Positions 1 through 6,591 of a DNA stretch of 10,770 bases are shown here, piece by piece. The translations under genes were made by a program, and so were the position numbers. Origin of the DNA: CAYVMN01 sp964452575. Its GTDB lineage: Bacteria > Desulfobacterota > DSM-4660 > Desulfatiglandales > Desulfatiglandaceae. The number at the start of each line of letters is the position of its first letter. The first letter of the stretch is position 1. Below the pieces are notes generated by a model. It saw nothing but the letters and a program-made list of their open reading frames with translations. It did no database searches and was not told where the DNA came from. Where the stretch lies: assembly GCA_964452575.1 (NCBI GenBank), contig CAYVMN010000159.1, forward strand, positions 1 through 10,770, in the 5' to 3' direction.

Positions 1-26
1 ATCACAAGGGATGCCAGACCCAGGGG

Positions 27-1259
27 GTGGACTGGGACGAGAATATCAACTATGAACGCATGAGGAATTACCGACTCGAGCGTACCCGGCAGCAACTAAA
101 AGAATTTAAGGTGGGCGCCATCCTCTCCCTAAATGAGTGGAATACGCGCTACATAACCGGGACCTGGACGCCCCACTGGACCACCCCTTCCTCAGGGTTG
201 CGATATTGCCTGTTTGCAGGGAATGCCAAGGGGCCGATCGTTTATGAGAATGCGGAAATCGGGTATCATGTTCGACAGATGTGCCCCTGGCTAGACAAGG
301 TGAAGGTCGCCATAACAGGTACCGGCTGGAGTAGTATCATCATTGGTCGTGATGCTCAAAAGGCCCAGAGGGACAAGTTTGTCAAACAAATAGTCGATGA
401 CCTCAAGTCATACGGGATGGATAAGGAACCCCTGGCACTCGATTTCTCTGATCCCGGAATCATTGAGGGTTTCAAGAATGCAGGAATCAAGGTGAGCCTT
501 GCGGGTCAGGAGCTGATGTTTCACGCCCGTAAGATCAAGAACAGGGACGAAGTGGAATGTCTGCGCGTAGCGGCTGCCATCGGGGATGCCCAGTTTCAGG
601 CCTTCAAGGAGAACCTCAAGCCCGGGGTGCGTGAGAATGAACTCGTAGGGTTAATGCACAAGGTTGCCTATGACCTTGGGGCAGAGGTCTATTCAGGGAT
701 TTTTTGCACATCTGGTGAGTTCAACTGGCCTAACCCACGTGAGACATGCGCTAATCGCATAATCCGGCCGGGCGATATCGTCTATGCCGATGTCTACAAC
801 ACAGCCTACAATGGTTACAAGACCTGCTACTATCGAACATTCTGTTGTGGTAAGCCGACTCAGCAGATGAAGGATGACTATCAACGGACATTGGATTGGC
901 TGTATGCCTCTATCGAGGTAATTAAACCGGGTATAACCACCAGGGAGGTTGCCGAGAGATGGCCCGCCTCTGAGGATGTCTGGAGTGATATTCTCATCAA
1001 ATATGAAGACCAGACGGCCGGAAGCAACTGGATGCACGGCATCGGACTCACCCTCTATGAGCTTCCAATGGCCTGGCGCGAAACATCCCTTGAGCACCCG
1101 CTCCTCTTGGAGAAGGGCATGACCTTCGCGACTGAAACTCAGCTGGGAAGGATAGGACTTGGCGCCTCGAGGATCGAAGAGATGATCCACATTACGGATA
1201 CCGGTGTTGAGATACTGACCAAGTGGCCGATCTGGGAAATCACCGAATGTCCGCTATAA
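27..1259 (+). CDS. M24 family (Xaa-Pro peptidase/creatinase-like) protein, 5' end uncertain
   Basis: A pita-bread-fold protein of the M24 family, which includes Xaa-Pro peptidases, creatinase and the DMSP lyase DddP. The N-terminal creatinase-like domain spans about residues 15-165 (RYITGTW near 41-47). The catalytic domain spans about 175-400, with the MHGIGL block (H337), the ATETQ block (E370) and the RIEE block (E384). The usual first metal ligand position appears to be V256, with D255 beside it. The usual second aspartate in the D-x-x-R-T-F motif is C267 (CYYRTF), so a standard two-metal peptidase site is doubtful. Cysteines 267, 273 and 274 cluster here. The listed start is GTG with no well-spaced ribosome site. 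The frame stays open to the window edge, and upstream codons look like normal family N-terminal sequence, so the gene may begin outside the window. There is no signal peptide, so it is probably cytoplasmic. The family is secure; the reaction is unknown. Confidence 0.85.
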   Translation: MDWDENINYERMRNYRLERTRQQLKEFKVGAILSLNEWNTRYITGTWTPHWTTPSSGLRYCLFAGNAKGPIVYENAEIGYHVRQMCPWLDKVKVAITGTGWSSIIIGRDAQKAQRDKFVKQIVDDLKSYGMDKEPLALDFSDPGIIEGFKNAGIKVSLAGQELMFHARKIKNRDEVECLRVAAAIGDAQFQAFKENLKPGVRENELVGLMHKVAYDLGAEVYSGIFCTSGEFNWPNPRETCANRIIRPGDIVYADVYNTAYNGYKTCYYRTFCCGKPTQQMKDDYQRTLDWLYASIEVIKPGITTREVAERWPASEDVWSDILIKYEDQTAGSNWMHGIGLTLYELPMAWRETSLEHPLLLEKGMTFATETQLGRIGLGASRIEEMIHITDTGVEILTKWPIWEITECPL

Positions 1260-1269
1260 ACCCTTTAGC

Positions 1270-1294
1270 CTGGGACCGGTTTTACCGGTCCCAG
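1270..1294 (+). terminator. Perfect 11-bp hairpin after the M24 gene, possible terminator
   Basis: CTGGGACCGGT at 1270-1280 pairs perfectly with ACCGGTCCCAG at 1284-1294 around a TTT loop, ten bases after the M24 stop codon. The position and GC-rich stem suit an intrinsic terminator. However, it is followed by ATAAAATAAA, not a T-tract, and the other strand has no T-tract either. It may instead protect the upstream mRNA 3' end, or allow partial read-through into the following genes. Confidence 0.4.
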
Positions 1295-1395
1295 ATAAAA
1301 TAAAGATTGATTGTCTCATGAGAATCTGGAAAAAGGAGACACAAAAAACCTGAAGAAGTAGACTTCAAACGCCCAAGGGGCAGGGAGAACAAAGA

Positions 1396-2142
1396 ATGAA
1401 CTACAGCGTACGGCCCCTCTTTCTCGGGACAATAGAGGCGGATCTGTCCGGATTCACCTATATGGCCTTTCCAGGAACGCCCATCAAACTGGATGTGGTC
1501 ATTTTTTACATCCAAGGGGCCCCCAAGAAGATCCTGGTGGATACCGGCTCGTGGGCGGCACTCATGGCCAGGTACTGGCCTGGCCAGGGGGTTGATTATC
1601 AGAGCTTCGAGGAGGCCCTCGGACAAGAGGGGCTCTCGCCCGACGACATAGAGATCATCATCCATACCCATCTGCACCATGACCACGTGGGGAATACCCG
1701 CAAGTGCAGGAATGCCGAGGTGTACATCCAGGAGGAGGAATGGATCTTTGCCAAGGCCCCCCACCCGCTTCAGTCCCAATATTATCCTCCGGAGCTGTTC
1801 GAAGGGTGGAAGATTCGACTCTTGCGGGGTGACAAGGAACTCTTTCCCGGAATTGAGGTCTTGCACACCCCGGGTCACACACCGGGAACCCAGTCCGTTG
1901 CCGTCAAAACAAAGGAAGGAACGACTCTTATTCCAGGATTTTGCTGCACATACCACACCTTTGAGCAGCCTGCCAAGGCCTTGCCCGAAGGACACCCGTT
2001 CGGCCACTGGGAGGTCTTTGCCCCGGCCATTGCTACGGATCTGTGCCAGGCCTACAACAGCACCCTGCGGGTCAAGAGCCTGGCGGATGTGTTATTACCC
2101 TGTCATGGCCCTGGATTCGGAGAGAATATGAAGAGGCCTTAG
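1396..2142 (+). CDS. Metallo-beta-lactamase-fold hydrolase
   Basis: A 248-residue metal-dependent hydrolase of the metallo-beta-lactamase superfamily. Its layout resembles the N-acyl-homoserine lactonase/glyoxalase II-like group. The metal motif HxHxDH is intact at residues 92-97 (HLHHDH), preceded by the strand LVDTG at 47-51. The third-site histidine is H161 in TPGHTPG, and a late histidine is H237 in LPCHGPG. The aspartate that normally bridges two metals after the central strand is not obvious: the segment reads IPGFCCTYH (180-187), leaving C183 or C184 as possible ligands, as class B1 lactamases use a cysteine. The ATG start is supported by GGGAG at 1383-1387, eight bases upstream. There is no signal peptide, so it is probably cytoplasmic. 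By context it would hydrolyse an ester, lactone, thioester or amide intermediate, but the substrate cannot be told from sequence. Quorum quenching is possible from family resemblance but not favoured by the catabolic neighbours. Confidence 0.88.
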   Translation: MNYSVRPLFLGTIEADLSGFTYMAFPGTPIKLDVVIFYIQGAPKKILVDTGSWAALMARYWPGQGVDYQSFEEALGQEGLSPDDIEIIIHTHLHHDHVGNTRKCRNAEVYIQEEEWIFAKAPHPLQSQYYPPELFEGWKIRLLRGDKELFPGIEVLHTPGHTPGTQSVAVKTKEGTTLIPGFCCTYHTFEQPAKALPEGHPFGHWEVFAPAIATDLCQAYNSTLRVKSLADVLLPCHGPGFGENMKRP

Positions 2143-2196
2143 TCGATTGGCCTCCCCGGCCACCAGATTTCTGATACACCCAAAACTTAGATTCAT

Positions 2197-2202
2197 GGAG
2201 AG
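2197..2202 (+). promoter_or_regulatory. Ribosome binding site deciding the Mo/W enzyme start
   Basis: GGAGAG lies seven bases before the ATG at 2210. An upstream in-frame TTG (2147) and ATG (2195) would add 21 or 5 residues, but neither has a comparable site, and the extra residues do not belong to the conserved domain. Confidence 0.55.
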
Positions 2203-2209
2203 TGCAACT

Positions 2210-4366
2210 ATGGAGAAGCAGGAGAGGATCGTCAGAAGCGTTTGCCAGGCATGTCATTGCGAATGCGGTGTTTTCGTCCATGTCCTGGACGGCAAGGTCA
2301 CCAAGATCGAGGGAGACCCTGAAAGCCCAATGAATAGGGGTTTTACCTGCGTCAAGGGTCGTGCACAGCCACAAGTGGCCTATCACCCGGATCGCCTCAA
2401 ATACCCCATGCGGCGGGTTGGTGAGAGGGGAAGCGGCAAGTGGGAGAGGATCTCCTGGGACGTGGCCCTGGACGAAATCGCTGAGAGGCTGACGAAAAAC
2501 AAGGAGAAGTATGGTCCGGAGTCCTTTGCCGTGATCCACGGTACCGGCCCAAGGCCTACGCTTTATTCTACGACTCTCATTGCCTACGCATTGCGCAGTC
2601 CCAACATCATAAGTGTTGATCTCCACATCTGCTTTTTGCCCGGCTTCGTAGCTGAACACTGGACCTATGGATCTTCTGTAATCGTGGAAACCGGGCCTGA
2701 TTACCTGAACTCCGATTGTATCTTGATATTTGCTGGCAACCCGCTGGCCTCCCATCCGCCGAGGGGCGTGGAAGTCCTGGAGGCCAAACAAAAGCGCAAT
2801 GCCAGGCTCATAGTGGTTGACCCCCGGCGCACCCAGCTGGCCTCAAGGGCAGACCTCTGGTTACAAATCAGACCCGGCACCGATGTGGCCCTTGCCATGG
2901 GGATGATAAAGACAATTATCGACGAAGGCCTTTACGACAAGGACTTTGTCGCCCGGTGGTGCCATGGTTTCGATGAGCTTAAGGAACGCGTGAAAGAATA
3001 CCCCCTGGAAAGGGTGGCAGAGATAACATGGGTTCCGGCGGATAAGATCAGAGAGGCGGCAAGGATCTACGCGACGACGAAACCTGCTGTGTTGCATAAG
3101 CGCGTGGGCGTCGAACACAACATCAACTCCACCCAGACGGTGCGTGCCTTTGCCATCTTGATCGCGCTCACAGGGAATCTGGATGTGCCAGGCGGAAATC
3201 TCCTGCCCACATCTCTCCCCGGCTATATCGGATGCGGCGATCTACTGGGCGAAGACAGGAGGTTCAGGCCGGCCCCGGAGATTGAAGAAAAACGCATTGG
3301 TGCAAAGGAATACCCCCTTATCTCAGGAACCGAGGCCATTATTCCCTTTGTCCCCGCCCCCCTTGCCCATGAGGCCTTGCGTGACGGCAGGCCCTATCCC
3401 ATAAAGGCCATGTTCTGCGGCGGCGGTAATCCGATCCTAAATATGCAGAATGTGAAAAGCCTTTGGACGGCCATGAAAAAGAACCTCGATCTCTTCGTGG
3501 TTGCCGATTTCTTCATGACACCCACAGCGGAGATCGCCGATTACGTCCTCCCGGCTGCCCACTGGTTTGAGAGGGATGACACCTGTGATTTGATCTATAT
3601 GAACTACGTGGCTGCCAGGCAAAAGGTCATAGAGCCCCTTGCCGAGTGCTGGCATGATATGAAGATGTCCATCGAGCTCATAAAGCGGATACCCTGGGCA
3701 GACCAGAGGTACATGCCCTGGGATGATGTAGATGAATTTAACGAAGCCCTAGTAAGAGAGGCAGGGTTCACCTTTGAGGAACTGAAGTCAAAGTCCTGCA
3801 TCATGAAAATGGCGCCCCTGAAGTATAAGAAGTATGAACAAAACGGATTTAAGACCCCTACCGGCAAGGTAGAGCTTTATTCAACCGCCTTTGAAAAACA
3901 CGGCTACGATCCCCTTCCGTTCTATAGGGAACCACCGGAAAGCCCGGTGAGCACCCCTGAACTCATTAAAGACTACCCCCTTATCCTCTATACAGGGAGC
4001 AGGCACCTGGAGTTCTTCCATTCAGAGGGCCGCCAGATTCCTGCCTTGCGGGAGCGTGTTCCTGATCCCCTGGTTGAGGTTCACCCTGATACGGCCAAGG
4101 CGGCGGGCCTTGAGGATGGAGACTGGGTATGGATCGAGACCCCCCAGATAAAGGGTGAGCGGGTCAAGCTCAAGCTAAAGGTCACGGACACTGTCCATCC
4201 CAAAATGGTCCACGCCAGGCACGGCTGGTGGTTCCCGGAAAAACCGGCCCCGGACCACGGATGTTTCGAGTCGAATATCAATGTGGTAACCACTGATGAT
4301 CCCCCCAGGGAGGATATATGCGCCTCTGTTAGGACGAGGGGTACCCTGTGCCGGATTTATAAATAG
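2210..4366 (+). CDS. Molybdopterin (Mo/W-bisPGD) enzyme, acetylene-hydratase-like, 4Fe-4S
   Basis: A 718-residue enzyme of the DMSO-reductase superfamily, close in length and architecture to acetylene hydratase and related anaerobic oxidoreductases. The N-terminal 4Fe-4S motif uses C12, C15, C19 and C47 (CQACHCECG, then FTCVKG), with an extra C17. Next come the WERISWDVAL segment (78-87), the pterin-binding core with VVDPRRTQLA (202-211), TPTAEIADYVLP (437-448) and the C-terminal cofactor domain with PTGKVELYS (550-558). C141 in HICFLPG sits where the family carries its metal-ligating residue, suggesting cysteine ligation of Mo or W. From memory of the acetylene hydratase sequence, its essential aspartate directly after the second Fe-S cysteine is H16 here, so hydration of acetylene is not expected. 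There is no Tat signal, so it is probably cytoplasmic. No dedicated electron-transfer subunit is adjacent, so it may be non-redox or use a soluble partner. Substrate unknown. Confidence 0.9.
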   Translation: MEKQERIVRSVCQACHCECGVFVHVLDGKVTKIEGDPESPMNRGFTCVKGRAQPQVAYHPDRLKYPMRRVGERGSGKWERISWDVALDEIAERLTKNKEKYGPESFAVIHGTGPRPTLYSTTLIAYALRSPNIISVDLHICFLPGFVAEHWTYGSSVIVETGPDYLNSDCILIFAGNPLASHPPRGVEVLEAKQKRNARLIVVDPRRTQLASRADLWLQIRPGTDVALAMGMIKTIIDEGLYDKDFVARWCHGFDELKERVKEYPLERVAEITWVPADKIREAARIYATTKPAVLHKRVGVEHNINSTQTVRAFAILIALTGNLDVPGGNLLPTSLPGYIGCGDLLGEDRRFRPAPEIEEKRIGAKEYPLISGTEAIIPFVPAPLAHEALRDGRPYPIKAMFCGGGNPILNMQNVKSLWTAMKKNLDLFVVADFFMTPTAEIADYVLPAAHWFERDDTCDLIYMNYVAARQKVIEPLAECWHDMKMSIELIKRIPWADQRYMPWDDVDEFNEALVREAGFTFEELKSKSCIMKMAPLKYKKYEQNGFKTPTGKVELYSTAFEKHGYDPLPFYREPPESPVSTPELIKDYPLILYTGSRHLEFFHSEGRQIPALRERVPDPLVEVHPDTAKAAGLEDGDWVWIETPQIKGERVKLKLKVTDTVHPKMVHARHGWWFPEKPAPDHGCFESNINVVTTDDPPREDICASVRTRGTLCRIYK

Positions 4367-4390
4367 ACCTTCAGCCATTGTGATGCCACA

Positions 4391-4480
4391 CCCTGTTCCG
4401 CAGGCCCCCGGATTTCTTGCCCCCTGGGAGGCCCTAGGGCTGGACCAGATGTAAGCCAGGGGCTCCGCCCGGAAACAGGG
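4391..4480 (+). promoter_or_regulatory. Nested inverted repeats in the leader before hyuA-like gene
   Basis: The 133-base gap before the HyuA-type gene contains three nested paired elements. The outer arms are CCCTGTTCCG (4391-4400) and CGGAAACAGGG (4470-4480), complementary except for one bulged base. The middle arms are CCCCTGG (4421-4427) and CCAGGGG (4456-4462). Innermost is the perfect palindrome GCCCTAGGGC (4431-4440). The structure ends six bases before the ribosome binding site. It could be an mRNA processing or stability element, an attenuator or an operator. No known riboswitch class was recognised. Confidence 0.3.
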
Positions 4481-4486
4481 CAATTG

Positions 4487-4493
4487 AAAGGAG
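4487..4493 (+). promoter_or_regulatory. Ribosome binding site of the HyuA-type gene
   Basis: AAAGGAG sits six bases before the ATG at 4500. It excludes the in-frame TTG at 4494, which directly abuts it, and the chosen ATG starts the family's usual N-terminus, MRFAVDTGGTFTD. Confidence 0.75.
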
Positions 4494-4499
4494 TTGGCA

Positions 4500-6566
4500 A
4501 TGCGCTTCGCTGTGGATACCGGCGGCACATTTACAGACCTGGTTTTTGAGGATGAGACAGGCAATCTCCATATGTTCAAGGCGGAAACTACCCCCCATGA
4601 CCCGGTTGAGGGGATCCTTGCGGCCGTCCTTTCTGCGGCGCAGAGCATGTCAATCTCAACGGAAGAACTGCTTGGCAAAGGGGAACTGTTCATCCACGGA
4701 ACAACCCACGCTGTTAATGCGATCATAACCGAAGGCACGGTCAAGACCGCCTTTCTCACAACAAAGGGCCATCGAGACATGCTCGTCCTCAGGGAGGGAG
4801 GACGGCTTGAACCATTCAATTTTTCGGTGCCTTTTCCAAGGCCTTATATCCCTCGCGCACTGAGCTTCGAAGTCCCGGAGCGGATTGCCTCGGACGGCCA
4901 GATTATCGAATCGTTAGACGAAGAGGCCGTCCTGGAGATCATCAAGAGAATGAGGGACCTGAGGGTAGAGGCAGTGGCGGTTTGTCTCCTTTGGTCAACC
5001 GTCAATCCCATACACGAGAACCGCATAGGCGAGCTCTTGGAGATGCACCTTCCGGAGGTCCCTTATACCCTCTCTAACGTACTCAACCCTATTTTGAGGG
5101 AGTATCGCCGCGCCTCCTCGGCCTGTATTGACGCCTCTCTCAAGCCTCTCATGTCTCGTTATCTGGGGGGTCTATCGGACCGTCTCAAAGATGCAGGTTT
5201 TAATGGCCGTCTCTTGATGCTCACCTCCAAGGGTGGGGTAATGGACTTTGAAGACCTTGCCGCTGCACCGATCCATGCTATTGGCTCCGGGCCATCCATG
5301 GCTCCCATTGCGGGCCGTTATTACGCCCAGGCGGACGCCGACACCGACACGGCCATTGTTGCGGATGCCGGTGGAACCACCTACGATGTCAGCCTAGTAA
5401 ATCGGGGGGGCATTCCCATGACGCCTGAGACCTGGATAGGACAGCGTTATCGAGGGCATATCGTTGGCTTTCCATCGGTAGATGTGAAGAGCATTGGGGC
5501 AGGGGGAGGAAGCATAGCCTGGGTTGACGAGGGCGGACTCCTGCACGTAGGACCCATGAGCGCGGGGGCAGTACCAGGGCCGGCCTGCTACGGGAAGGGC
5601 GGGGAGAGACCCACCGTGACAGATGCCTCACTTGTGCTCGGCTACATTGATCCGGCCTTTTTTCTCGGCGGTGAGATGAGACTCGAGGTCGATCACGCGG
5701 TAAGGTCAATTGAAGACCAGGTAGCTCGTCCCCTGGGTCTGGATCTTCTGGAGGCCGCTTCGGCGATCCTCCGGCTGGCCACCGAAAATATGGTGGGGGC
5801 GATCGAAGATATCACGATTCATCAGGGCATGGATCCGCGCGACGCCGTGCTAGTGGGTGCTGGGGGAGCGGCCGGTCTCAACTCGATCTCTATTGCACGA
5901 CGGCTTGGCTGCACAAAGGTCATTATCCCTGAGGTGGTTGCTGTGCTATCCGCAGCAGGGGCCCTGATATCGGACCTCCATGCCGACTACCGGGTCCTCT
6001 TTTACACCACTGCTGATAAATTCGACTTCGAAGGGGTGAATAAGACCCTCGAATCCCTTAACAACAAATGCCAGGAATTCATAAAGGGTCCAGGGGCCGG
6101 GGCAATTGAAAAGACCATTGAATTCTGTGCGGAGGCCCGCTACCAGGATCAGATCTGGGAAATAGATCTCCCTCTGAAGACAGGGCGTTTTGAGAAACCT
6201 GGAGACGTTGCCCTGGTGCGGGAGGACTTCCACAGGTTGCATGAACAGGTATTTGCCTTCCAGGATCCACGGTCTGATGTACAGTTCGTGGGTTGGCGGG
6301 CAACCGTTCGATGCAAGCTGCGCGGCCGAGAGCTTGGTAAGATTGCAAAGGGCAGGTCTTATGAAGCCAGGATACCCTCTTCGCGCAAGGCCTATTTCAG
6401 TGGCACCGGGATGGTGGATACGCGTGTGGAGCTTTTCGAGACCATGGAACAGGACGTTCCTCTGGTGGGACCCGCCATTATCGAATCACCCCTGACTACC
6501 GTGGTCATCGAGCCGGGTGCAAAGGTGGTGCGGAGGGGGAGCGGGAGTCTGGTCATCACACCCTAA
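4500..6566 (+). CDS. hyuA: Hydantoinase/oxoprolinase family protein, subunit A
   Basis: A 688-residue protein of the HyuA family, which covers ATP-dependent N-methylhydantoinase, 5-oxoprolinase N-terminal halves and the beta subunits of acetone/acetophenone carboxylases. Its N-terminal actin-like nucleotide site is clear: DTGGTFTD at 6-13, then HGTTHAVNAI at 66-75. The second half of the fold shows VADAGGTTYDVSLV (287-300), SIGAGGGSIAW (331-341) and GAVPGPACYGKGG (356-368). VLVGAGGAAGLN (450-461) takes the place of the more common GGAGPLHA-like block. The length is full for the family and nothing is broken. It should act as a complex with the B-type subunit encoded 25 bases downstream, activating a cyclic amide or a ketone/carbonate with ATP. 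No small gamma subunit, as acetone carboxylase has, lies nearby, so a hydantoinase/lactamase-like role is somewhat favoured, though not proven. The gene symbol is a family name, not a proven function. Confidence 0.92.
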   Translation: MRFAVDTGGTFTDLVFEDETGNLHMFKAETTPHDPVEGILAAVLSAAQSMSISTEELLGKGELFIHGTTHAVNAIITEGTVKTAFLTTKGHRDMLVLREGGRLEPFNFSVPFPRPYIPRALSFEVPERIASDGQIIESLDEEAVLEIIKRMRDLRVEAVAVCLLWSTVNPIHENRIGELLEMHLPEVPYTLSNVLNPILREYRRASSACIDASLKPLMSRYLGGLSDRLKDAGFNGRLLMLTSKGGVMDFEDLAAAPIHAIGSGPSMAPIAGRYYAQADADTDTAIVADAGGTTYDVSLVNRGGIPMTPETWIGQRYRGHIVGFPSVDVKSIGAGGGSIAWVDEGGLLHVGPMSAGAVPGPACYGKGGERPTVTDASLVLGYIDPAFFLGGEMRLEVDHAVRSIEDQVARPLGLDLLEAASAILRLATENMVGAIEDITIHQGMDPRDAVLVGAGGAAGLNSISIARRLGCTKVIIPEVVAVLSAAGALISDLHADYRVLFYTTADKFDFEGVNKTLESLNNKCQEFIKGPGAGAIEKTIEFCAEARYQDQIWEIDLPLKTGRFEKPGDVALVREDFHRLHEQVFAFQDPRSDVQFVGWRATVRCKLRGRELGKIAKGRSYEARIPSSRKAYFSGTGMVDTRVELFETMEQDVPLVGPAIIESPLTTVVIEPGAKVVRRGSGSLVITP

Positions 6567-6574
6567 GGGGTGTG

Positions 6575-6583
6575 AAAGGGGGG
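6575..6583 (+). promoter_or_regulatory. Ribosome binding site of the HyuB-type gene
   Basis: AAAGGGGGG lies eight bases before the ATG at 6592. An earlier in-frame ATG at 6517 lies inside the HyuA coding region and would add 25 residues with no family resemblance, so 6592 is preferred. Confidence 0.6.
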
Positions 6584-6591
6584 TTGAAGCT

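Noticed and set aside
27..1259. DMSP lyase DddP as the specific identity of the M24 protein
   Set aside because: DddP keeps aspartate metal ligands that are missing here, and no DMSP-related genes are nearby.
1318..1353. Mini-ORF of 11 codons (MRIWKKETQKT) in the first intergenic gap
   Set aside because: It has no convincing ribosome binding site and is not rich in any one amino acid as attenuator leader peptides are.
1282..2007. Long open frame on the minus strand opposite the MBL gene
   Set aside because: It is the antisense of a clearly conserved metallo-beta-lactamase gene and shows no recognisable domain. Similar antisense frames at 2072-2791, 7194-7916 and 8796-9506 were rejected for the same reason.
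2210..4366. Formate dehydrogenase or nitrate reductase as the identity of the Mo/W enzyme
   Set aside because: The motif pattern and length fit acetylene-hydratase-like enzymes better. No selenocysteine codon, Tat signal or iron-sulfur/cytochrome subunit gene is present.
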